Below are positions 1-5,101 of a DNA stretch of 5,632 nt, in pieces. Under the pieces are notes generated by a model, which was given only the letters and a program-made list of their open reading frames with translations, searched no databases and was not told where the DNA came from. The position numbers were made by a program, and so were the translations under genes. Origin of the DNA: Halovenus sp. (GTDB lineage Archaea > Halobacteriota > Halobacteria > Halobacteriales > Haloarculaceae); NCBI GenBank assembly GCA_003551265.1, contig PUMG01000022.1, positions 1 to 5,632 of the forward strand, written 5' to 3'. Numbering within the stretch: the first letter of the stretch is position 1; the number at the start of each line of letters is the position of its first letter.

Positions 1-19
1 AGCGCTCGAGGGCGCCGTC

Positions 20-466
20 GTGTCACATGCTTTCGCTACGGTCGCGCCGATGAGTGACGGTGAAGCGATCCAAGTGAAAGCGCCAGGCGGTGTGCGCGAA
101 GTGTGGGAAGGTTTGCGCGCGCCGGATTGGTTTGAGGACGCGGCGTGCCGTCACCTCGAGCCCGCCGAGGCCGACGAGGCGTTCTTCGGCACGTCGCAGC
201 CTGCCTGGGCTGCCGACTTGTGCGCCGGGTGTCCGGTGCGGCGTGAGTGCTACCGGCGCGGCGTCGAGTTCGACGCGCTCGGGCATTGGGGTGGCGTGAG
301 CGCCGAGGAGCGCCGCGCCGAGCATGGTCGCAGCGACAAGCGTCAGGGCTGCGGGACTGCTGCGGGCGCCCAGGCGCACAGGAAGCGCGGCGAGCCTGTC
401 TGCGACGCGTGTAGGGAGGCGTGGCGCGATCGTCAGCGGGAGTATCGGCGGCGCCGCGCTGCCTGA
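20..466 (+). CDS. WhiB-like Fe-S regulatory protein with extra C-terminal Cys/His tail
   Basis: 148 aa, GTG start at 20 with GAGGG at 8-12 and 7 nt spacing. An in-frame ATG at 50 is a weaker alternative without a clear ribosome site. The WhiB signature is visible: Cys43 (AACRHL), then Cys68 and Cys71 (CAGC), then Cys77, the four ligands expected for a [4Fe-4S] cluster. The turn motif GHWGGVS follows at 88-94, with His in place of the usual Val/Ile/Leu. WhiB family proteins bind the primary sigma factor and tune transcription; they are restricted to Actinomycetota and their phages. Residues 110-131 add a second Cys/His set (Cys111, His120, Cys128, Cys131, with RGEPVCDAC), followed by an Arg-rich tail (REYRRRRAA). 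The tail is probably a small metal-binding or nucleic-acid-contacting extension. The gene runs convergently towards the operon at 700-1259. WhiB assignment is firm; the target and subclass are unknown. Confidence 0.9.
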   Translation: MSHAFATVAPMSDGEAIQVKAPGGVREVWEGLRAPDWFEDAACRHLEPAEADEAFFGTSQPAWAADLCAGCPVRRECYRRGVEFDALGHWGGVSAEERRAEHGRSDKRQGCGTAAGAQAHRKRGEPVCDACREAWRDRQREYRRRRAA

Positions 467-474
467 CGGGCTGG

Positions 475-493
475 ACTGGGCAAGTTGCCCAGT
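475..493. terminator. Hairpin 1, AAGTT-core palindrome
   Basis: Perfect odd palindrome, ACTGGGCAA and TTGCCCAGT around a central G at 484. As RNA it forms a 7-bp stem with a five-base AAGTT loop. It starts 8 nt after the whiB stop, so it is a plausible terminator of the U-tract-less kind found in actinobacteria. The right half is duplicated: AGTTGCCC at 483-490 is repeated directly at 491-498. Function is inferred. Confidence 0.5.
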
Positions 494-511
494 TGCCCGC
501 GCTCGCTGGAG

Positions 512-532
512 CATTGGGGAAGTTCCCCAATG
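512..532. terminator. Hairpin 2, AAGTT-core palindrome
   Basis: Perfect 21-bp odd palindrome centred on G522: arms CATTGGGG and CCCCAATG around AAGTT. It has the same loop as the preceding hairpin but an unrelated stem. It lies between convergent genes, so it could terminate either strand; it could also be a protein-binding site. Confidence 0.5.
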
Positions 533-546
533 GTCGCGCCGGGTCC

Positions 547-568
547 AGGTGTAGAAAGTTCTACACCT
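547..568. terminator. Hairpin 3, AAAGTT-core palindrome
   Basis: Perfect 10-bp arms (AGGTGTAGAA and TTCTACACCT) around a two-base AG centre. The loop region again reads AAAGTT, as in the two preceding hairpins, with a different stem. Possible bidirectional terminator or binding site. Confidence 0.5.
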
Positions 569-573
569 CGCGC

Positions 574-603
574 CTGCTATCTATCTAGGTATCTAGGTAG
601 CGG
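574..603. repeat. Hairpin 4 built on tandem TATCTAGG
   Basis: TATCTAGG is repeated in tandem at 582-589 and 590-597. CTATCTAG (581-588) can pair with CTAGGTAG (593-600) around a GTAT loop through one G-U wobble. An alternative, longer pairing is 574-583 with 594-603, which contains two wobbles. The two folds are mutually exclusive. It is AT-richer than its surroundings. Role unknown; fourth in the stem-loop series. Confidence 0.4.
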
Positions 604-613
604 CGAGGCTGTG

Positions 614-692
614 AGAGGCCCACAGAGCGGCTGGGAGGACCTGTCGCATGGTCTGGGTAGGGTGCGACGCTCCCGGCACCCTGTGGGCCTCT
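614..692 (-). terminator. Long nested stem-loop after the minus-strand operon
   Basis: Perfect 12-bp inverted repeat, AGAGGCCCACAG at 614-625 and its complement at 681-692, enclosing 55 nt. Inside it, GGGAG (633-637) pairs with CTCCC (670-674) and GTCGCA (643-648) pairs with TGCGAC (663-668), giving a three-tier stem. In minus-strand direction it starts 7 nt beyond the stop of the 54-aa gene, so a terminator or 3' mRNA-stabilising structure is the simplest reading. A structured RNA or recombination site is the alternative. Confidence 0.45.
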
Positions 693-699
693 GGCGGCC

Positions 700-864
700 C
701 TACTGCTGGTCGCTGCAGTCCTGCTGCGCTGCCTCCCAGCCCGCGATGAACGCTAGCTCCAGCCAGTTCGCGAAGTCCTCGCCGCGGTCCTGCAGGTAGC
801 GCTCCCTCGGCTCCCAGTAGGCGCGCCACGCTGCGAGGCGCCTCTGCTCCAGAGTCTCGGGCAT
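700..864 (-). CDS. 54-aa small hypothetical protein
   Basis: Reads MPETLEQRRLAAWRAYW at the start and ends in QQDCSDQQ, with stop TAG at 702-700. AGGAGGC at 877-871, inside the end of the upstream gene, lies 6 nt before the ATG. Only 2 nt separate it from that gene's stop, so the two are almost certainly translated from one message. The sequence is helical, rich in Trp, Glu and Arg, with an AFIAGWEAA stretch at 38-46 of the kind seen in many small actinophage proteins. No domain or function is recognised. The good ribosome site, tight spacing and protein-like composition support it as real despite its size. Confidence 0.7.
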   Translation of the reverse strand: MPETLEQRRLAAWRAYWEPRERYLQDRGEDFANWLELAFIAGWEAAQQDCSDQQ

Positions 865-866
865 GG

Positions 867-1259
867 TCAGGCCTCCTGGTCCGGGCCGCTGACGTTCGCA
901 AGCTCCAGGCTCCAGCGGGCAGCCTCTAGGTCATGGTGCGACCAGGTGCTGCCGTCGATCGGGCCGGACTGCTGCAGGTCCTGTAGGGCTGCCATGACTT
1001 GGTGGTCTGGCCATTCGCGAGCGAGCAGTAGGTAGATCACGCGCAGGCTCCAGCGTCCGGCGCCTGCGACGATGCCCAGGTCCTCTGCGAGGCGCAGATA
1101 GGCCTGCGCGTGCGCGTGCCATGCGTAGTAGTCCTCCAGAGCGCCCTCGCGCTCCTCGCGGTCTAGCGGCTGCTCTAGGTCGCGCTGGGCCTGGTCTCGC
1201 AGCGCCCATGCGACTGCGAGGCGGTCTAGGACTGCGCCCTCGGGGCTCTCGGGTGCCAT
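867..1259 (-). CDS. 130-aa hypothetical acidic helical protein
   Basis: The start ATG at 1259 is chosen because AGGAGG (1270-1265) precedes it by 5 nt; the longer frame to 1313 has no such site and would overlap the promoter. The protein is predominantly helical and acidic, with an aromatic-rich middle (YYAWHAHAQAYLRLAEDLG, about 44-62), a hydrophobic helix near 70-80 (WSLRVIYLLLA) and a C-terminal part rich in Trp and His (WSHHDLEAARWSLELA). There are no cysteines, no signal peptide and no recognised catalytic motif. It is the first gene of a two-gene operon transcribed away from the integrase, from a promoter with a consensus -35. Function unknown; an accessory or regulatory role in the mobile element is a guess. 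Confidence 0.7.
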   Translation of the reverse strand: MAPESPEGAVLDRLAVAWALRDQAQRDLEQPLDREEREGALEDYYAWHAHAQAYLRLAEDLGIVAGAGRWSLRVIYLLLAREWPDHQVMAALQDLQQSGPIDGSTWSHHDLEAARWSLELANVSGPDQEA

Positions 1260-1293
1260 CGTTGCCTCCTGGTCGGCTGGGCCGCTCCCTGCG

Positions 1294-1347
1294 ACCCGCG
1301 TCCTAGCCAACATGCCGGCTGCGGGTTTGTCAAGCGAGGACGCGGGT
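1294..1347. other. 54-bp inverted repeat: candidate operator or integrase attP
   Basis: ACCCGCGTCCT at 1294-1304 is repeated inverted as AGGACGCGGGT at 1337-1347; including 1306-1307 and 1334-1335 the match is 13 of 14 positions. Symmetry centre lies between 1320 and 1321, and the inner 26 bp is mostly asymmetric. Another GCGGGT sits at 1321-1326. Total size and outer-arm position resemble phage attachment sites of large serine integrases, which are about 50 bp and often abut the integrase gene. The repeat also spans both divergent promoters, so a repressor site is equally possible. Confidence 0.4.
1305..1333 (-). promoter_or_regulatory. Promoter of the minus-strand operon
   Basis: On the minus strand a perfect -35 TTGACA (1333-1328) is followed after 17 nt by TTGGCT (1310-1305), a partial -10. 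Transcription would start near 1298, leaving a leader of about 39 nt that includes the AGGAGG site of the 130-aa gene. The -35 overlaps that of the divergent integrase promoter. Confidence 0.5.
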
Positions 1348-1357
1348 GCTGTATGCT
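1327..1357 (+). promoter_or_regulatory. Leaderless-type promoter of the serine integrase
   Basis: TTGTCA (1327-1332) and TATGCT (1352-1357) are separated by 19 nt. Six bases follow the -10 before ATG 1364, so transcription should start at or next to the A of the start codon, as in many leaderless actinobacterial mRNAs. No Shine-Dalgarno sequence is present, consistent with this. Confidence 0.5.
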
Positions 1358-1363
1358 GCCCGT

Positions 1364-2761
1364 ATGCGAGCCGCGATCTACACGCGCATCAGCGACGACC
1401 GGGAAGGCCAGGGCCTCGGGGTGGCCCGTCAGCGGGCCGACTGCGAGGCGCTCGCCGAGCGCGAGGGCTGGACAGTCGCCGACCACTACAGCGACAACGA
1501 CATCAGCGCCTACAGCGGCGCTGACCGGCCCGCCTACCGTCGCATGGTCGCAGACCTGCAGGCGGGGCAGGTTGACGCGATCGTCGCCTGGCACCCCGAC
1601 AGGCTGCACCGCTCGCCTCGCGAGCTAGAGGCGTTCATCGACGCGGTAGACGCTGCGGGCGCCGCTGTCCGCACCGTCAGCGCCGGCGCCGTGGACCTGT
1701 CGACTGCCTCGGGCCGCATGACTGCCCGCGTGGCCGCTGCCGTGGCGCGCCACGAGAGCGAGCAGAAGGCCGAACGGGTGCGAGCGAAGATGCGGCAGAT
1801 CGCAGAGTCTGGGCGCAGCAACGGGGGCCCGAGGACCTACGGGTACGAGGCCGACCATCGCAGCGTCCGCGAGAGCGAAGCGCAGATGATCCGCGAGGCT
1901 GCGGGCCGCGTCCTCGCAGGCGAGACCCTCCGTGCCATCGTCCGCGACTGGCAGCAGCGCGGGGTGGCGACCACGCGGGGTGCGGACTGGAGCGTCCAGA
2001 GCCTGCGGCGCATCCTGACGAGTCCGCGGATCGCAGGGCTGCGGTCGCACCGTGGCGAGATCGTGGGGCCTGCAGCGTGGCCTGCGATCATCGCCAGGGA
2101 GGCCCACGAGCGCCTGGTCGCGGAGATCCGCAGTCGCGGTGGGCAGCGGCAGCCACCCCGCCGGCGGCTGCTGACCGGGCTGGTGCACTGCGGCAAGTGT
2201 GGGGCGCCGCTCGCTGCGAAGGTCGACGGGGGAGGGACGCGGCTGTACCGCTGCGTTCGTGACGCGGGCACGGGCCGCAGCGAGGCGTGCGGGGGCCTGT
2301 CGCTGGTCAGCGAGGCCGCAGATCGCGAGGTCGCAGGGCAGGTGCTCGCGGCGCTGGAGGGCCCGGGCCTTGTGAACGCCCTGTCGGCTGCAGCGGGTGA
2401 CGATGACGAGCGCCGGCGCCTGGCAGATCAGCTCGCAGGCGACGAGCAGCGCCTAGAGCAGATCGCAGGCGATTATGCGGCTGGGGAGATCAGTCGCAGC
2501 GAGTGGCGAGCGGCCCGCGAGCGGCTCGCCCACAGGATCGCAGAGGCGCGCCGGCGCCTGGCAGACGATCAGCGCTCCGGGGTGCTGGCAGACCTGCCCT
2601 CGGGCAGCGAGGCGCTGCGCCGGCGCTGGGCAGAGGCTGACCATGACTGGCGCGTCGCGCTGGTCCAGGCGGTAGTGGAACGGGTCGACGTTGCCCCGCG
2701 TGGCCACGGTGCGGGCAACCGGCTGGACCCTGCCCGCCTGCAGGTGGTGTGGCGCGCCTAG
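1364..2761 (+). CDS. int: Large serine recombinase (integrase)
   Basis: 465 aa from ATG 1364; an in-frame GTG at 1346 would add six residues but overlaps the -10 and inverted repeat. The resolvase domain occupies about 3-150. IYTRIS carries the expected nucleophile Ser10 with Arg8, and PDRLHRS at 78-84 holds the conserved Arg80 and Arg83. The long helix ending the catalytic domain is visible at about 118-145 (ARHESEQKAERVRAK). The recombinase domain follows at about 155-265, then a zinc ribbon with Cys276, Cys279, Cys297 and Cys309, and a charged coiled-coil-like insertion at about 345-405. This is the usual order for phage-type large serine integrases, which join attP to attB without host factors and need a directionality factor for excision. 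Length is typical and no key residue is missing. The stop overlaps that of the convergent gene by four bases. Confidence 0.95.
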   Translation: MRAAIYTRISDDREGQGLGVARQRADCEALAEREGWTVADHYSDNDISAYSGADRPAYRRMVADLQAGQVDAIVAWHPDRLHRSPRELEAFIDAVDAAGAAVRTVSAGAVDLSTASGRMTARVAAAVARHESEQKAERVRAKMRQIAESGRSNGGPRTYGYEADHRSVRESEAQMIREAAGRVLAGETLRAIVRDWQQRGVATTRGADWSVQSLRRILTSPRIAGLRSHRGEIVGPAAWPAIIAREAHERLVAEIRSRGGQRQPPRRRLLTGLVHCGKCGAPLAAKVDGGGTRLYRCVRDAGTGRSEACGGLSLVSEAADREVAGQVLAALEGPGLVNALSAAAGDDDERRRLADQLAGDEQRLEQIAGDYAAGEISRSEWRAARERLAHRIAEARRRLADDQRSGVLADLPSGSEALRRRWAEADHDWRVALVQAVVERVDVAPRGHGAGNRLDPARLQVVWRA

Positions 2762-3141
2762 AGCGTGACGCGGCCCTCGGGGTCGGCCCAGACGATGCCC
2801 AGCCCGCGTGCCTTCGCATCGTCGCCTGCCTGCCGTAACGTCTTGCGCTTGACCCTGACGGTGGCGCGGCAGGCGGGGCACCAGAGGTCAGCGGCCTTCT
2901 GCTCGGGCCGCATCGGACCCCACAGCGTGCGCTTCCATTCGTCAAGCGTCGGATGCTTGCGAGGGTTCCGACGCGCCACGGCGATGACGACCCGCTCTGG
3001 CAGGTGCTCTATCAGCGCGAGGGTGCCCGGCCGACGGTTTGGTTGCCTGCGACGGCAGACGTTGCACGCAACCTCTACGCGATAGCACTTCGCACCATCG
3101 TGCGGCCGCGTGCGATCAGGCGAGACCTTCGGTGCGCTCAT
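2758..3141 (-). CDS. 127-aa zinc-ribbon-like hypothetical protein
   Basis: Start ATG at 3141; no Shine-Dalgarno sequence close by, but TATCGT at 3154-3149 sits 7 nt upstream, suggesting a leaderless message. Two CxxC pairs are present, Cys26/Cys29 (ACNVC) and Cys88/Cys91 (LWCPAC), with an extra Cys19, the arrangement of a four-Cys zinc ribbon. The remainder is very basic, with runs such as RRRQPNRRPG and VRVKRKTLR, which suits nucleic-acid binding. No catalytic motif is seen. It faces the integrase, and its TAG stop shares CTAG with the integrase stop, so the two transcripts must run into each other. Family not identified; a small metal-dependent DNA- or RNA-binding protein is inferred from composition. 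Confidence 0.65.
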   Translation of the reverse strand: MSAPKVSPDRTRPHDGAKCYRVEVACNVCRRRQPNRRPGTLALIEHLPERVVIAVARRNPRKHPTLDEWKRTLWGPMRPEQKAADLWCPACRATVRVKRKTLRQAGDDAKARGLGIVWADPEGRVTL

Positions 3142-3148
3142 GGGCCCT

Positions 3149-3158
3149 ACGATACACT
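3149..3158. promoter_or_regulatory. Overlapping divergent -10 elements
   Basis: On the minus strand TATCGT (3154-3149) is suitably placed for a leaderless start of the zinc-ribbon gene. On the plus strand TACACT (3153-3158), or alternatively TACGAT (3148-3153), could serve the excisionase-rep operon, giving a leader of roughly 95 nt. No convincing -35 is seen for either, so these are tentative and may depend on an activator. Confidence 0.35.
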
Positions 3159-3161
3159 CCA

Positions 3162-3193
3162 GTTGTCACAACGAACGCAGGCAGGCTTAGCCT
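3162..3193. promoter_or_regulatory. Two 11-bp palindromes, candidate operators
   Basis: GTTGTCACAAC (3162-3172) and AGGCTTAGCCT (3183-3193) are perfect odd palindromes with centres at 3167 and 3188, 21 bp or two helical turns apart. They lie just inside the plus-strand transcript and just upstream of the minus-strand -10, where a bound repressor could act on both directions. The two sequences differ, so they need not bind the same protein. Confidence 0.35.
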
Positions 3194-3233
3194 CCAACGC
3201 TCCGCACCCCGCACGGCCCTCTGACGGCCTTCC

Positions 3234-3260
3234 CGGCAGGAGCGGTAGGAGGACCTGCCG
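3234..3260 (+). promoter_or_regulatory. Hairpin presenting the ribosome site of the excisionase gene
   Basis: CGGCAGG (3234-3240) pairs with CCTGCCG (3254-3260). The 13-nt loop contains the AGGAGGA Shine-Dalgarno sequence (3247-3253), and the last stem base is the G of the GTG start codon. The fold could expose the ribosome site while hindering the start codon, so translation may depend on structure. Pairing is seen in the sequence; the regulatory role is inferred. Confidence 0.35.
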
Positions 3261-3445
3261 TGGAATACCGTTCGATCCCAGAGGTCGCAGAGCGCTGGGG
3301 CATCAGCCGGGTGACTGTCCGGCGCATGATCCGGCGCGGCGACTTGCCCGCGATCCGTATCGGTACCGGCGCCGGGGTGCTCCGCGTCCCAGCGTCCGCA
3401 GTCGAGGAGTACGAGGCCCAGCGGCTCGCTGGTGATGCCCAGTGA
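3260..3445 (+). CDS. Excisionase-like helix-turn-helix protein (MerR/HTH_17 type)
   Basis: 61 aa, GTG start at 3260 with AGGAGGA (3247-3253) 6 nt upstream. Nearly the whole protein is one small winged-HTH domain. YRSIPEVAERWGISRVTVRRMI (3-24) forms the helix-turn-helix, RRGDLPAIRIG (25-35) is the turn and first wing strand, and LRVPASAVEEYEAQR (42-56) is the closing helix. This layout is that of the excisionase/HTH_17 family, common in actinobacterial integrative elements, where members serve as recombination directionality factors or as regulators of rep genes. It is the first gene of the rep operon and overlaps the next gene by GTGA. The DNA-binding fold is clear. Whether it is the directionality factor for the serine integrase is inferred from context only, since such factors for serine integrases are diverse. 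Confidence 0.8.
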   Translation: MEYRSIPEVAERWGISRVTVRRMIRRGDLPAIRIGTGAGVLRVPASAVEEYEAQRLAGDAQ

Positions 3446-3564
3446 GTCCCGCTGACCGTGCGGCGCAGTCGCGCCGCGAACAGGGTCTGCCCGAGCACGT
3501 CGAGGACCCCGCCACCCTCGCCCGCGTCGCACAGCTAGTGCACTCGGGGGGTGGTCGACAGTGA
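3442..3564 (+). CDS. 40-aa microprotein
   Basis: Starts with GTG at 3442 inside the GTGA overlapping the stop of the excisionase-like gene, and ends in a second GTGA at 3561-3564 that starts the next gene, so it is translationally coupled on both sides. The product begins MSPADRAAQSRREQGLPEHV and continues EDPATLARVAQLV before a short Gly-rich end. The pattern RREQGLP...V.DPA.LARVA..V resembles very small hypothetical proteins I recall from actinobacterial mobile elements, but I cannot name the family. It is predicted helical and charged, with no Cys, signal or membrane segment. Likely real given the double overlap and protein-like composition; function unknown. Confidence 0.65.
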   Translation: MSPADRAAQSRREQGLPEHVEDPATLARVAQLVHSGGGRQ

Positions 3565-3980
3565 GTTCACAAGAGTGCACCCCCGCCGGGGCGAACGGCG
3601 AGGGCGCGGGGGTCTCGCTGGGCGACGCGGACCACTACCAGTCTAACCGACCTGGAGCGGTTCCCTGCCCGCCCCGCTGCGCCCGCGTCTGCGTCCTAGA
3701 CCGGCACCTTTCGCTGGTCCTGTCGGATCACCTGGAGGCGCCTCCCTGCGAGCGGCTCGCGTGGGCGATCGTGGGACTGGGCCCGACCGTGCCCCCGCTG
3801 CCCGCTGACAGGTTCCGCGACGTGCTCGCTGCCGTCGCAGACAGGTACGGGCCCGGGGTGGTCGCTGACGGGCTCGCGAAGGTCGCACGGCGACCCCTGC
3901 CGCACGGGGTCGACATTGACCGCGCCCGCCTGGAGGCGCTCGCGGGACGGTGGCGCAGCGCTGCGGGGGTGGCCGCATGA
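3561..3980 (+). CDS. 139-aa hypothetical protein of the rep operon
   Basis: GTG start at 3561 overlaps the preceding stop as GTGA, and its TGA stop overlaps the RepA ATG as ATGA, placing it firmly in the operon. Three regularly spaced cysteines, Cys36, Cys40 and Cys44 (PCPPRCARVC), plus Cys63, may form a metal site, but this is not a recognised finger. The first 30 residues look disordered. From about 45 the chain is helical (DRHLSLVLSDHLEA, then DRFRDVLAAVADRYGPGVVADGLAKVARRP). Position immediately before a RepA-like ATPase suggests a helper in replication or copy control. A bifunctional primase is often found near such ATPases, but this protein is far too short and shows no primase motif. 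Function unassigned. Confidence 0.7.
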   Translation: MSSQECTPAGANGEGAGVSLGDADHYQSNRPGAVPCPPRCARVCVLDRHLSLVLSDHLEAPPCERLAWAIVGLGPTVPPLPADRFRDVLAAVADRYGPGVVADGLAKVARRPLPHGVDIDRARLEALAGRWRSAAGVAA

Positions 3981-5101
3981 CCCGCGACCCTCTCGACCCC
4001 GACCAAGTGCTCGCAGGCCCGGCAGGCGCCACCCCGCAGCGTGCCGGGCCCCCTGACGATGACGTGCCACACCCCGCCTCCACAGTGCAGGAGCCGCCTG
4101 CAGCGCCGGCGCAGAGCGGGGTGCAGCTCTTGACCCTCGAGGACCTCGCGGCGCTGCCCAGCCCGCGATGGCTGATCGACGGGGTGCTACCCGCCGGCGT
4201 GCTCGCGCTGCTGCACGCAGAGGCGGGCGCCGGCAAGACGTTCGTCGCTGTGAGCATGGGCCTCGCGGTCGCTGCTGACGTGCCCTGGCACGGCGAGACC
4301 GTCGACGGGGGCCCGGTGGTCTGGCTCGCTGCCGAGGCCGCCTATGACGTCGCAGACCGCGCTGCTGCCTGGCAGGCGCTGCACCCCGACGCGGACCCGT
4401 CCGGGTTCCTGACCGTGCCCGGCGGGGTGGCGCTGAACAGCGACCAGCAGGTCGCAGAGCTCCTCGCAGCGCTACGCCCGGTGCAGCCCGCGCTGATCGT
4501 GGTCGACACGCTCGCGCTGTCGATCCCTGGCAGCGACGAGAACAGTGCTGCCGACATCGGCGAGGTGCTTGGCCGCATCCGCTGGCTGATCGCCGAGACG
4601 GGCGCAACGGTGCTGCTGGTGCACCACGACGGCCACAACAACGCGGGCCGTGCCCGAGGATCGTCGGCGCTGCCCGGCGCCGTCGACACGCGGCTCAGCG
4701 TGTCCAAGCCCTCCCACGGGGTGCACCGGCTGACCTGCAAGAAGCAGCGGTCGGCGCCCGAGTTCGCACCGATCACGTTCCGTCTGGTCGAGGCCGGCGG
4801 CGAGAGTGCCCACGGGGTGCCCCGCGTGGCGCTGCAGCGCGACGACAGCAGCAGCGACGGGTGGCGCCCCACCGTGCTCATGGAACGGGTCTCCAGGGCG
4901 CTAGAGCAGCACGTCGAGTTGACCACGCGGCAGCTCCGCGAGCACGTGTCGGGCCGTCGCGAGTACGTCAAGCAGGCAGCCGATCAGCTGGTCGCAGAGG
5001 GCTACGTCGAGATCGTCAGCGGCCCGCGAGGCGGGCAGGTGCACCGCGTGGTCGCACCGTTCCGCGACGAGGCTGCAGACGCTGCTGGGGGTGCCCTGTG
5101 A
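3977..5101 (+). CDS. RepA-like replicative ATPase (AAA_25, RecA fold)
   Basis: 374 aa from ATG 3977, which overlaps the preceding stop as ATGA; GTG 3950 is in frame but less likely. A Pro/Ala-rich, probably disordered N-terminus (1-48) is followed by a RecA-fold ATPase. Walker A is AEAGAGKT (81-88, Lys87, Thr88), with an acidic motif VVWLAAEA at 114-121. Walker B is LIVVDTLA (173-180, Asp177), then LLVHHDG with His216 and His217, and the RGSSALPGAVD motif (227-237). This order matches RepA-type hexameric helicases and related AAA_25 proteins of plasmids and phages, which unwind or remodel DNA at an origin. Residues about 298-360 look like a winged helix (TTRQLREHVSGRREYVKQA, then GYVEIVSG), possibly for origin binding. 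The adjacent downstream repeats fit that role. ATPase identity is strong; replicative function is inferred from family and context. Confidence 0.88.
   Translation: MTRDPLDPDQVLAGPAGATPQRAGPPDDDVPHPASTVQEPPAAPAQSGVQLLTLEDLAALPSPRWLIDGVLPAGVLALLHAEAGAGKTFVAVSMGLAVAADVPWHGETVDGGPVVWLAAEAAYDVADRAAAWQALHPDADPSGFLTVPGGVALNSDQQVAELLAALRPVQPALIVVDTLALSIPGSDENSAADIGEVLGRIRWLIAETGATVLLVHHDGHNNAGRARGSSALPGAVDTRLSVSKPSHGVHRLTCKKQRSAPEFAPITFRLVEAGGESAHGVPRVALQRDDSSSDGWRPTVLMERVSRALEQHVELTTRQLREHVSGRREYVKQAADQLVAEGYVEIVSGPRGGQVHRVVAPFRDEAADAAGGAL

Noticed and set aside
23..530. Two long minus-strand frames opposite whiB
   Set aside because: They lie opposite a clear WhiB domain and have biased composition; one would also run through the hairpin array.
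634..643. GGAGGACCTG here is repeated exactly at 3248-3257
   Set aside because: The second copy is a ribosome site; a 10-mer containing a Shine-Dalgarno core is likely to recur by chance in DNA of this composition.
648..749. 33-codon plus-strand frame with GGGAGG upstream (633-638)
   Set aside because: Antisense to the 54-aa gene and inside the nested hairpin. The purine run is explained by the stem, and the peptide shows no recognisable pattern.
2953..3435. 160-codon plus-strand frame across the second divergent region
   Set aside because: Overlaps the zinc-ribbon gene, the control region and the excisionase-like gene in another frame; Arg/Pro-rich with no start signal.
3696..4607. 303-codon open frame on the minus strand
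   Set aside because: Antisense to the RepA-like gene and the 139-aa gene; the product is almost only Arg, Ala, Pro and Gly, as expected from high-GC third positions.
4342..4971. 209-codon open frame on the minus strand
   Set aside because: Antisense to the conserved ATPase domain; Ser/Thr-rich low-complexity product with no recognisable motif or ribosome site.
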